A stretch of 8,920 nt of DNA, taken from the NCBI GenBank assembly GCA_043806215.1, contig JAZDHD010000382.1:1-8920 (forward strand), read 5' to 3'. Position 1 is the first letter of the stretch, and each line of letters starts with the position of its first letter. The DNA is from JAVHLK01 sp043806215 (lineage in GTDB: Bacteria > Desulfobacterota > Desulfomonilia > Desulfomonilales > Desulfomonilaceae). This document shows positions 1-6,125 of this stretch, in pieces. The notes below the pieces were generated by a model that saw only the letters and a program-made list of their open reading frames with translations, did no database searches and was not told where the DNA came from. A program made the position numbers and the translations under genes.

Positions 1-347
1 TTGAGCTCGTTCATAGCTGCGGAAACGGGCGGAGCCACTCCGCTGGATATTATTCCCAGCACGGCATCGACCTTGTCCTGCATCACGAGCTTCTTTGCAG
101 CCTCTACTCCCACTTCGGGCTTGGCCTTGGAATCCTCGAAAACGGGTACGACTTGTCTCCCGTTGATACCCCCGGCCCGGTTGATCTCCTCCAACGCCAG
201 TTCCACTCCTTGCTTGGCGACTTGTCCGTGAAGGGCCGCCCGTCCCGAAAAGATGTAGATGAACCCCAACCTAATGGGTTCGGCGCCGAAAGAGACGGAA
301 CTCGCGACAAAGAACAGTAAACCCGCCGGAATGATCCACTTTCTCAT
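1..347 (-). CDS. Branched-chain amino-acid-type ABC transporter substrate-binding protein, N-terminal part (cut by window edge)
   Basis: The first 115 codons are readable from an ATG at 347; the gene continues past base 1. Residues 1-22 form a signal peptide: basic MRK, a hydrophobic stretch, then a likely cleavage after Ala22. The mature part begins EPIRLGFIYIFSGRAALHGQ, followed by the helix GVELALEEINRAGGINGR and the strand VVPVFEDSK. This is the usual start of periplasmic binding fold type I proteins of the LivJ/Peripla_BP_6 family. Later residues (AAKKLVMQDKVDAVLGIISS, then VAPPVSAAMNEL) match the segment of that family that shapes the ligand cleft. A GGGAGGGT ribosome binding site (359-366 complement) lies 11 nt before the ATG. 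It would deliver a branched-chain amino acid, amide, urea or other small carboxylate to a permease encoded beyond the window; the ligand cannot be told from the visible part. Confidence 0.92.
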   Translation of the reverse strand, partial: MRKWIIPAGLLFFVASSVSFGAEPIRLGFIYIFSGRAALHGQVAKQGVELALEEINRAGGINGRQVVPVFEDSKAKPEVGVEAAKKLVMQDKVDAVLGIISSGVAPPVSAAMNEL

Positions 348-441
348 CTGTTCTACTTACCCTCCCATCTGTCATGATTGCGGCTAATCGAATTGTGAAC
401 GGCCCACCCGTCTTAATACCCTAGTTTAGTTGGCTCTGAAA

Positions 442-457
442 AGCAACTATAGTGACG
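442..457 (-). promoter_or_regulatory. Weak sigma-54-like promoter candidate upstream of the binding-protein gene
   Basis: On the minus strand CGTCAC, five bases, then TTGCT resembles the sigma-54 pattern TGGCAC-N5-TTGC(A/T). The -12 half is good, but the critical GG of the -24 element reads GT. It lies about 95 bases before the start codon of the binding protein. This is a suggestion only; a sigma-70 reading of nearby TTGCTT is equally weak. Confidence 0.18.
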
Positions 458-515
458 CGCTTTGAATTTCGCGGTAATCCTAATCCGGTTCCTCAAGGAT
501 CCCGCCGGACGTTCC

Positions 516-658
516 TGTCATTGCGAGGAGCGCAGACCGCGGGAAAGCAGTCTCAATGCCTCATGAAAGGCTGAGATTGCCGTGCCCTCCCGTAGGGGCG
601 GCCCCCTGTGGCCGCCCAGGGTAGGCACGGGGGCCTACCCCTACGGCTCGCAATGACA
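516..658. repeat. Nested palindromic intergenic repeat (TGTCATTGCGAG ... CTCGCAATGACA)
   Basis: The outer ends are perfect 12-bp inverted repeats, TGTCATTGCGAG (516-527) and CTCGCAATGACA (647-658). Inside the right arm is a second inverted pair, CCGTAGGGG (590-598) and CCCCTACGG (638-646). That pair encloses two further hairpins: GGGCGGCC/GGCCGCCC (596-603 with 610-617) and GGGTAGGC/GCCTACCC (619-626 with 633-640). The left arm has an imperfect hairpin (547-556 with 571-580). The whole could fold as a branched, cloverleaf-like structure. Such TGTCATTGCGAG-ended repeats are interspersed in many bacterial genomes as REP/MITE-like elements. The GTAGGGGCGGCC part looks like a second repeat family inserted into the first. 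There is no coding capacity. Confidence 0.85.
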
Positions 659-765
659 AACGTGAAGGTGTCGGCAGTATTCAAGGGACGTCACTATGAG
701 TAATCGGGGACGCGTTGATCTCATCATAAACGTTCACCGGAACTCCGTCGGCGGGCGCCGTCATT

Positions 766-1587
766 TCACAGGTCCGTCTGCCCGCCGATACGTGCGTCAT
801 CCTTCAGCGGGCCCGGGTCCTCCCCTTGGGGCGGAGAGTCGTGCACGATGAGTTCGAATGCAAAAAAATGCCGCACCATGAGCACGCTAACCCCCAAGAG
901 CATTGTCACCAATCCGGCATGGTAGGATAAGAGGGAAAGACCTTTCAGGGCCATCAACACAAACGCGCAAACACAGATTCCCACGCCCAACGTTTCCGTT
1001 TTTTCCATATGCATCCCGAGGCAGACCGGGCTTGACGCGTTTTCAGGAGGGGGGTAAACGAACCATGGCCGACTCCAGGCCATTGAAAAAAGCACTGCGA
1101 TCACAGCGCCCCATGCCATGTGCAGAGGCATCAGCACGGTATCGGCGGGTAGTGGGAGAAGGGCCGGGATGGCCGCCGTCGCGGCGGCAGGCGGATGGTC
1201 GGCGTCAAAAATCTGCATAAACACTGCAGCGAAGGTCACGGCCAAACCCAGCTTGAGGGGCACGAGTAGGACCGGGTCATTGACAAGTCTCGTGACAACC
1301 AGTACGGCCAGCAGCCCGCCCACTGTGGACACAAAATGGCCCACAATGATCTGCTTGGGGCGGGCCACCCGCAGATATACGCATGTCGCGTTGATGAAAC
1401 ATGTGGCTGCCAACGGGGGATAGAGCACCCCCACCCCACAGGCTTCCGACAAGAAGGCCATGCAGAGCAAAGCCCCGCCGGCACCCACGGAACCCCACAG
1501 AAGGCGGCTCAGAGAGATAACCCCGGGCCTGTAGACACTTCTGTCAAACTCTCGGCGACACGGTGGTCTGAGTCGGATCTGCATCAT
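766..1587 (-). CDS. HPP-family integral membrane protein
   Basis: About 273 residues with several hydrophobic segments, roughly at 28-50, 53-70, 80-100, 107-127, 155-172, 201-219 and 222-241 (counted from the ATG at 1587). The signature of the HPP family (PF04982), FDADHPPAAATAAIPALL, lies at about 127-144, right after the fourth segment. The charged C-terminal tail (from about 250) should be cytoplasmic. Bacterial HPP proteins are poorly characterised; a plant chloroplast member has been linked to nitrite transport. A GTG at 1608 would add seven residues but lacks a ribosome binding site, whereas GGGGAAAG stands just before the tandem ATGs at 1587/1584, so I chose 1587. It is the last gene of the operon, about 40 nt after the iron-sulfur subunit. 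Its place, where a membrane anchor or transporter often sits, suggests it works with the molybdoenzyme, but this is inference. Confidence 0.87.
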   Translation of the reverse strand: MMQIRLRPPCRREFDRSVYRPGVISLSRLLWGSVGAGGALLCMAFLSEACGVGVLYPPLAATCFINATCVYLRVARPKQIIVGHFVSTVGGLLAVLVVTRLVNDPVLLVPLKLGLAVTFAAVFMQIFDADHPPAAATAAIPALLPLPADTVLMPLHMAWGAVIAVLFSMAWSRPWFVYPPPENASSPVCLGMHMEKTETLGVGICVCAFVLMALKGLSLLSYHAGLVTMLLGVSVLMVRHFFAFELIVHDSPPQGEDPGPLKDDARIGGQTDL

Positions 1588-1627
1588 AAACTTTCCCCGA
1601 AGGAGCACGGTCCGATGTAACCGTTGA

Positions 1628-2191
1628 TTACCCCTGATCGTTATTCCTCACGTAGAGTATGGATTGTGCGCTTCTCCTCTTAATGACCTGCTTGCCTGCC
1701 GCGTCGGCGTGCATCAGCAGGATTTCCCGCTCGCCGAAGCTCAGCGCATCGGTCAGACAGGTTTCTACGCACACGGGGTCCAGGCCGTGAACCACGCGGT
1801 CGTAACACAAATTGCATTTGTGAGCGATTCGGTCATTTTCGTCGAACTGGATTACGTTGTAAGGGCACTTCTCGATGCATTTCCCGGAACCGGTGCATTT
1901 TTCTCTATCGATGAGCACGATTCCCGTCTGCGGATCCTTGCTTATGGCTCCCGATTCACATGCTTTGATGCACGGCGCATTGTTGCAGTGTTGGCACATG
2001 ACGACCCGGAATTCTTCCGAGAGTTGGGGATAGGTTCCGGCCAGGTCGCTTTCAACCCGCAGGTAGTGAGCCATCTCCCCGGGCATGGCATTCTCGTGGT
2101 CCACCAGCCCATTATGATTGCGGCAGGCAACGATGCATGTTTTGCAGCCGATGCAGCGGTCGATGTCGACCATTATGCTGAGTTGTCTCAT
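1628..2191 (-). CDS. Ferredoxin-like iron-sulfur electron-transfer subunit of a DMSO-reductase-family enzyme (DmsB/NrfC/PsrB type)
   Basis: This 187-residue protein should shuttle electrons to or from the catalytic subunit through several Fe-S clusters. The Cys groups are 13-16-19-23 (CIGCKTCIVAC), 66-69-74-78 (CQHCNNAPCIKAC), 99-105-109 (CTGSGKCIEKCP) and 126-129-141-145 (CNLC, then CVETC), the arrangement of four-cluster subunits of this superfamily. Group three has only three cysteines: residue 102, where the second Cys belongs, is Ser (codon TCC at 1886-1888 complement). A [3Fe-4S] cluster or no cluster is then possible there. No signal peptide or Tat motif is present, so it is cytoplasmic as read. 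The start at 2191 is fixed by GAGGAG six bases upstream and by the MVDIDRCIGCKTC beginning. The open frame extends upstream into the catalytic gene but is not family-like there. The spacer to the preceding stop is 13 nt, so translational coupling is likely. Confidence 0.95.
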   Translation of the reverse strand: MRQLSIMVDIDRCIGCKTCIVACRNHNGLVDHENAMPGEMAHYLRVESDLAGTYPQLSEEFRVVMCQHCNNAPCIKACESGAISKDPQTGIVLIDREKCTGSGKCIEKCPYNVIQFDENDRIAHKCNLCYDRVVHGLDPVCVETCLTDALSFGEREILLMHADAAGKQVIKRRSAQSILYVRNNDQG

Positions 2192-2204
2192 GATATGCTC
2201 CTCA

Positions 2205-4340
2205 TTATTTGTAGACTTTAACCCGGGTGGATACGTGAGCCTCGCCGCCGCGAAGGTCCTGTTCGTCGAGATGCGACCCGGCGTCGGCGATGAGCTCGTT
2301 ATCTCCGACCCAACCGCCTCGCGCAGCCACCTTGCCCATGGTCTGACCGAAACCATGAATCAGACCGACACATCCGGGTCTTATCTTTTCCGTGAGCATG
2401 ATTGGAATGGAAACCTTGCCGCTGCTCGATTCCACGGTGACCGTCTCGCCGTCGGCGAGACCCAGTTTGGCTGCGTCCAAAGGGTTGATGATCAGGGGGT
2501 TCGCATCTAGTCCTGAAACAGGGTCCCTGAGCTGAGCATTGTTGTGGGACCATGCGCCGGTATTGTTGAGGAAAATCGTGCGAAAATTCACCAGGATAAA
2601 GGGAAACTCGTCCTCGCCCCGACGGAATTCCAGGGGAAGTTCAGGGCTTGGCCACTCCTGTCCGATATCCGCGTACATCTGCCATTCAAGCTCAACCTTG
2701 CCGCTGGGAGTATTGAACTTGCCCTGGTCCTCATACTTTCTGAAGCCCGCCGTACCCGGCGACCAAAGGCCGCCGTTTTTCATCAGCTTCTCGACGGACA
2801 AGCCGACCCCGGACAGTTCGATATCGTAGTATTCCACGTCATCCTTGAATGCGAAGTATTCAGGGAACATCCGCTTGCCGAGTTCGATCATGACCGTATT
2901 GGTATGGCGGCATTCGCCGATTGGATCGATCACCGGGCGACACAGAGCCGCGGTGTGTCCGTAGTTGTACCACCAGGGCATGTAGAGGAGTTCCCAGCGT
3001 TCGAAGTTGGTTTGATCCGGTAGTACCAAATCGGCCCACTTCATGGTGTCCGTCGGTAGGATCTCGGTGACGACGAACAACTCAAGCAGGTAGTCTCCCT
3101 TTTCGTCCTTCATGGTCACGGCCTTGCGCCATTCCGCCGACCCCATCTCGGACAGTGCGGGATTGCACTCCGTGGCGAAAAAGACTTTGAGAGATCCTTC
3201 CTTAATGGCTTGGGCTGCATACCAGGTGGGCTCAAGAATAAAGGTATAGTTATCAAACATAGCCCTGTTTTTACCGGTGCGATGATACCCGAGTTCCTTG
3301 AGGGCGGGTGCCGGGGGAACGGGATTAACCGGCGCCATGGGAGCTATTTCAGGCAGAGGCTGGCCGCCGGGGTTGTCCAGGTTGCCGGTGATGACGAGAA
3401 AAATGCTCCACGCGTGGCCCCAATCCATGGCATTGCCGTACATGATGGATTTGAAGGCATCGATACAAACGCTGGGAGCCTCGGCGCACATCCGGGCCAG
3501 CTTGACGATGTCGGCCGCGGGTACGCCACAGATTTCACTCATGGCTTCCGGGGTCTTGTCGGCAAGGTGGGCCGTGAGTTTCTCCATGTCGCCCGGCCGC
3601 ACCCACTTGTCGCAGAATGGCTTGTTATGGAGACCGTGCGTAAGCAGATAGTTGGACAAGCCGAGAAAGAGGGCTGCATCCCCGCCGGGTTTGATGGGAA
3701 TCCACCAATCCGCCTTGGCCGCTTCGGTGCGGAAAATAGGATCGATGACTACAAGTTTGGCTCCCCGCTCCTTCGCGGCAAGGATATCCCGGGGCACGCA
3801 GGCGTCATCCAGACAGCCGAAGGGATGCCTACCCGCAAGAATCATCACGCCGCCTTTCGGTACGGTATAGTACATGGGAGCGATATGATGATTGGGAAAG
3901 CAGCCGAACGTGTGCAGGTGGGCCATGATCTTGGCCGAATCACAATGAGGCAGACCGGTGGATATGAACCCGCCCATGGCATTGACGAAACGCCACTTGG
4001 GGTCGGTGGTTGAGTGAGGGAACATGGAATACGTGAATTTATGTGCCTCTCCACGGTCCTTCAACTCCCGCAGCTTATGCTCCATGATGTCCATGGCTTC
4101 ATCCCAACCGATGCGCTCGAATTTGCCCTCGCCACGCTCACCCACGCGCTTCATGGGGTATTTGAGCCGTTCGGCGGAGTACAATGCCGTAATGCCCGCC
4201 ATGCCCTTGACACACGCCTTGCCCCGGGCCCGTGGATTGCCTTTGACCTCCTTGACCACGCCGGCTTCGACCCGCACCAGGATGGCGCATTCCGCCTTGC
4301 ATTGATAACAGATTGTTGGAATCCACCCATTCTCATGCAT
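2205..4340 (-). CDS. Molybdopterin (Mo/W-bis-MGD) oxidoreductase catalytic subunit, DMSO reductase superfamily
   Basis: 711 residues, a normal length for the family. Cys11-x2-Cys14-x3-Cys18-x24-Cys43 (CYQCKAEC to GKACVKG) is the N-terminal [4Fe-4S] domain. The cofactor-binding core follows to about 470, including ILAGRHPFGC and VIDPIFRTEAAKADWW. The dinucleotide-binding C-terminal domain is about 580-711 (NPLIINPLDAAKLGLADGE). Cys133 in GLPHCDSAK, placed after RFVNAMGG, is the probable metal ligand: it aligns by eye with the Cys of acetylene hydratase and of polysulfide/thiosulfate reductases. No Sec codon is seen. The residue after the second cluster Cys is Lys15, whereas acetylene hydratase uses a catalytic Asp there, so a redox reaction is more likely than hydration. 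It lacks a Tat signal, so it should be cytoplasmic. The start ATG at 4340 follows GGGAGGG at 7-8 nt. It heads the operon with the iron-sulfur and HPP genes. The substrate is not deducible. Confidence 0.95.
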   Translation of the reverse strand: MHENGWIPTICYQCKAECAILVRVEAGVVKEVKGNPRARGKACVKGMAGITALYSAERLKYPMKRVGERGEGKFERIGWDEAMDIMEHKLRELKDRGEAHKFTYSMFPHSTTDPKWRFVNAMGGFISTGLPHCDSAKIMAHLHTFGCFPNHHIAPMYYTVPKGGVMILAGRHPFGCLDDACVPRDILAAKERGAKLVVIDPIFRTEAAKADWWIPIKPGGDAALFLGLSNYLLTHGLHNKPFCDKWVRPGDMEKLTAHLADKTPEAMSEICGVPAADIVKLARMCAEAPSVCIDAFKSIMYGNAMDWGHAWSIFLVITGNLDNPGGQPLPEIAPMAPVNPVPPAPALKELGYHRTGKNRAMFDNYTFILEPTWYAAQAIKEGSLKVFFATECNPALSEMGSAEWRKAVTMKDEKGDYLLELFVVTEILPTDTMKWADLVLPDQTNFERWELLYMPWWYNYGHTAALCRPVIDPIGECRHTNTVMIELGKRMFPEYFAFKDDVEYYDIELSGVGLSVEKLMKNGGLWSPGTAGFRKYEDQGKFNTPSGKVELEWQMYADIGQEWPSPELPLEFRRGEDEFPFILVNFRTIFLNNTGAWSHNNAQLRDPVSGLDANPLIINPLDAAKLGLADGETVTVESSSGKVSIPIMLTEKIRPGCVGLIHGFGQTMGKVAARGGWVGDNELIADAGSHLDEQDLRGGEAHVSTRVKVYK

Positions 4341-4451
4341 CTTGTAGCCCTCCCTTCAGAGTGTAACTGCGTCCCTAACCTAAGCTCCCCGCGATGAAGA
4401 AACGGTCGCGGCGCTTCGTTCACAGCCGAGAGTGATTTGAGGAAGAAAAAG

Positions 4452-4481
4452 TTCCCGGCAGAGAGAAAAAATCGTTATCAT
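4452..4481 (+). promoter_or_regulatory. Candidate promoter for the Uma2 gene in the divergent intergenic region
   Basis: TTCCCG (4452-4457), an 18-bp spacer, and TATCAT (4476-4481) would place a start near 4488, about 23 nt before the Uma2 ATG. The match is weak. The 170-bp region 4341-4510 must also hold the promoter of the leftward molybdoenzyme operon, for which I see no clear -35/-10 pair or operator palindrome. Confidence 0.22.
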
Positions 4482-4510
4482 AAGTCCAACAACCCAAGGA
4501 GGTCCCCATA

Positions 4511-5062
4511 ATGAACCTCGCCACAGAAAAGAAATGGACGGAAGCCGATCTCATGTCACTCCCCGACGTGGGCGGCAAATATGAACTCATAGAAGGAGAG
4601 GTGCTTGTGACCCCCGCAGACTATATCCATGACGATTTGGTTGCGGATTTGATTTCCAGGCTAAGACCTTTTGTCAGGAAACAGGGTCTTGGCCGTATCT
4701 TCGCGTCAAACGCCGGATATTGGATGAAAGGCGGTAACCTCCGATGCCCCGACGTTTCCTTCGTGACCACGGAACGTCTTGCCGACATGATCCGAAAGGG
4801 AGAGAGTTTTCTCCATGGTGCCCCGGATCTTGCAATAGAAGTCCTCTCGCCGTCCAACACAGTCCCGGCCATGAAGAATAAGGCGGCAGAGTAATTTGAG
4901 AACGACTGCCGACTCGTGTGGTTTGTGCACCCAAGGGATGAACTCGTGATGGTCCTTTATCCCGACGGGAGAATGGTTACCGTCTCAACCATCCTCTCCG
5001 GAGAAGATGTTATTCCGGGTTTTCTGCTCGGTATGGATGAATTGTTTGGAGACCCTATCTAA
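4511..5062 (+). pseudogene. Uma2-family (DUF820) PD-(D/E)XK endonuclease gene, interrupted by an in-frame TAA
   Basis: Codons 1-127 give a typical Uma2 start: KYELIEGEVLVTP (24-36), the conserved PDVSFV (80-85) and PDLAIEVLSPSNT (105-117). Asp81, Glu110 and a Lys at 122 or 124 are the probable catalytic set. A TAA at 4892-4894 stops translation after KNKAAE. The same frame then continues without further stops to 5062 as FENDCRLVWFVHP, VLYPDGRMVTVSTILSGED and a C-terminal VIPGFLLGMDELFG, which is the normal second half. The family usually reads AEYF at this point, so a Tyr codon (TAT/TAC) appears to have become TAA by one substitution. Total length with the stop read through is 183 residues, standard for Uma2. 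AAGGAGGT (4496-4503) is an ideal ribosome binding site 7 nt before the ATG. Everything but the stop is intact, so inactivation is recent, or the base is a sequencing error. Uma2 biological roles are largely unknown. Confidence 0.88.
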
Positions 5063-5063
5063 C

Positions 5064-5255
5064 CTACCTCCTCTTCCCCCCACTGCCACGGGGGGGGGGC
5101 GCATCAGGCCCCGCACAATCCACGCCGGCCACACCGACACACTCACCCGTCCAGGACCACACCTGGGAGGGTACGGCAACTACCATGACCATGATTGCCG
5201 GCAGTACCACGAATCGTACACGATTTCGGTTGAACTTCAGAATAGTGCTACGCAT
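5064..5255 (-). pseudogene. Possible remnant of a secreted (thermonuclease-like) protein N-terminus
   Basis: From an ATG at 5255 the frame reads a basic start (MRSTILKFNRNRVR), then a hydrophobic segment ending VVAVPSQVWS, which looks like a signal peptide. SWTGECVGVAGVD follows, recalling the first mature residues of staphylococcal-nuclease-like proteins (typically SWTGKVVGVxDGDT). After this the resemblance is lost in a Pro/Gly-rich tail. No good ribosome binding site is visible. I read it as a truncated, decayed gene start; it could also be a chance frame in GC-rich DNA. Confidence 0.28.
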
Positions 5256-5483
5256 GAGTACTCGAGGCGACAAGGCCCACTCTAGTCGGCACGAGTGAGA
5301 GGTGTTGTTGAGAGTCATCGTGCTACCATTCGTGTGAGGTATGTTCTGGAAGCGGTGGTGCAGGAAGTCATTCTTTCTCTTCCGCTTTCTTCTTGATCTC
5401 GCTCTCTATACGATCTTGAGTGTTCTCCGAGTCGTTTGTCGTCTCTTGATCAGGCATCTTATTCGGCCTTTTCCAGCCTTTTC
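5256..5483. other. Decayed stretch without a convincing gene
   Basis: Neither strand shows a supported gene. On the minus strand a 29-codon charged frame (5368-5457, MPDQETTNDS ... IKKKAEEKE) has the composition of a coiled or disordered protein tail but only a poor ribosome binding site. It may be a leftover of a longer gene. The plus-strand frame from 5341 is the antisense of this and of the recombinase fragment. Confidence 0.4.
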
Positions 5484-5714
5484 TTATTGGGCTTCAACGC
5501 TCTCGGAATTGACCTTGATCGCTGCAAGATGCGATGACAAGTCGGCAGCCGAGACCTTGCGTTCCCGTACCAGATAAAGCAGAAAAGCTCGGATGTCCGC
5601 CTCTTCCAACTGCTCTGGTGATCGCATGTAGTGTTTGGCGAGATTACGGCAGCACCGAGTATAGTTTTCGACGGTCTTCGGACCGTAGTTTTTCAGAGAA
5701 TCCTGGACGCTATC
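5484..5714 (-). pseudogene. Tyrosine recombinase/integrase fragment, N-terminal SAM-like core-binding domain only
   Basis: The minus frame reads DSVQDSLKNYGPKTVENYTR, then CCRNLAKHYMRSPEQLEEAD and IRAFLLYLVRERKVSA, the pattern of the N-terminal core-binding domain of XerC/D- and integron-type integrases. That pattern is a helix with YSPKT..NY, a variable SP..L..EDIR, and F..YL...R..S. It lacks a start codon and the whole catalytic domain (no R-H-R-Y residues). After about residue 60 the family pattern fades and a TAA closes the frame at 5484-5486. The fragment is bracketed by the similar sequences GGAATTGACC at 5505-5514 and 5716-5725. It is a remnant of a mobile-element or integron-like recombinase, broken at both ends. 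Confidence 0.52.
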
Positions 5715-5715
5715 A

Positions 5716-5750
5716 GGAATTGACCCTTTTGTGCTCTTGAAAATTGATCC
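5716..5750. repeat. IS21-type terminal repeats (remnant right end)
   Basis: GAATTGACCC (5717-5726) and AAATTGATCC (5741-5750) are similar direct repeats 24 nt apart, just beyond the istB stop codon on the minus strand. Multiple subterminal repeats of the GATCAATTTT/GGTCAATTCC kind are typical of IS21-family ends, which carry istB near the right end. A further GGAATTGACC lies at 5505-5514. The exact element boundary cannot be fixed from one copy. Confidence 0.5.
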
Positions 5751-5829
5751 GTTGAGTGCGCAGTTATTTTGCAGTTGATTTTGATTTGGAAGGATGCTTC
5801 TTGGAGGCGTCGTGATCTGTCTTTTGGGA

Positions 5830-6125
5830 TTAGGGGTTGGTGGGGACTCTCAGTGAGGGACCGGTTGTTCGGATTGTGATGCAGCGGTGTTTGAGCCTGT
5901 CAAGAAGGGCGTCTACCAGTGGTTTGCGTTGGAACAGGTCGTACCATTGGGGATAGTCGAGGTTGGAGTGATGATGGTCGATTTGCGGCTGTATCGTTCG
6001 TCCATGAGCTTGAAGAAAGCGTTTACCTGTTGTTCGTTGAGGGTGAGATAACCCAGTTCGTCGATCACGAGCAAATCGTATCTGACCAGCCTCTTGAGCA
6101 GCTTACGGGTGGTTCTGTCCGCCGT
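5830..6125 (-). pseudogene. istB: IstB-like ATPase of an IS21-family element, C-terminal fragment with frameshift
   Basis: The minus strand reads TADRTTRKLLKRLVRYDLLV then IDELGYLTLNEQQVNAFFKL and MDERYSRKSTIIT, the Walker B region (LLVIDE) and following helix of IstB helper ATPases. At about 5965-5967 one base is missing (ACT CC AAC where ACT ACC AAC is expected). In the next frame the protein resumes as NLDYPQWYDLFQRKPLVDAL and LLDRLKHRCITIR, ending at the TAA at 5830-5832. Only about the last 100 of the usual 250 residues remain: the Walker A half and the istA gene are missing, and similarity stops near 6126. Loss of the 5' half plus the frameshift make it dead. It would have loaded the IstA transposase on target DNA. 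Confidence 0.85.

Larger units (their letters stand above)
348..765. other. Gene-free spacer of 418 nt between the binding-protein gene and the molybdoenzyme operon end
   Basis: No convincing reading frame exists on either strand. The left part (348-515) is the upstream region of the leftward binding-protein gene. The centre is occupied by the nested palindromic repeat at 516-658. The right part (659-765) is the 3' flank of the HPP gene; it has no clear hairpin plus T-run terminator, so the repeat itself may serve as the transcript end. ATAGTGACG (449-457) and its complement CGTCACTAT (689-697) flank the repeat on both sides, which could be chance. Confidence 0.6.

Noticed and set aside
104..310. 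68-residue minus-strand frame (MSRVPSLSAPNP...) at the left edge
   Set aside because: It lies in another frame of the clearly coding binding-protein gene and has no family pattern or ribosome binding site.
1588..1608. GTG start at 1608 for the HPP protein
   Set aside because: No ribosome binding site precedes it, whereas GGGGAAAG precedes the ATGs at 1587/1584.
2192..2356. 55-codon upstream extension of the iron-sulfur subunit frame
   Set aside because: It overlaps the end of the catalytic gene, is not ferredoxin-like, and GAGGAG directly precedes the internal ATG at 2191.
2118..4013. Long plus-strand frames opposite the molybdoenzyme (for example 3210-4013)
   Set aside because: They are antisense shadows of a strongly supported gene and read as low-similarity, arginine/glycine-rich sequence.
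4494..4505. The 12-mer CCAAGGAGGTCC shared with 8847-8858
   Set aside because: Both are near-ideal ribosome binding sites, so the match mostly reflects the anti-Shine-Dalgarno consensus.
5076..5099. C6/G10 hairpin just after the Uma2 stop as a terminator
   Set aside because: The six-pair stem is plausible but there is no T-run on either strand; it may be only homopolymer drift.
5341..5577. 78-residue plus-strand frame with a hydrophobic start
   Set aside because: It is antisense to the recombinase fragment, lacks a ribosome binding site, and its hydrophobicity comes from Lys/Glu-rich codons on the other strand.
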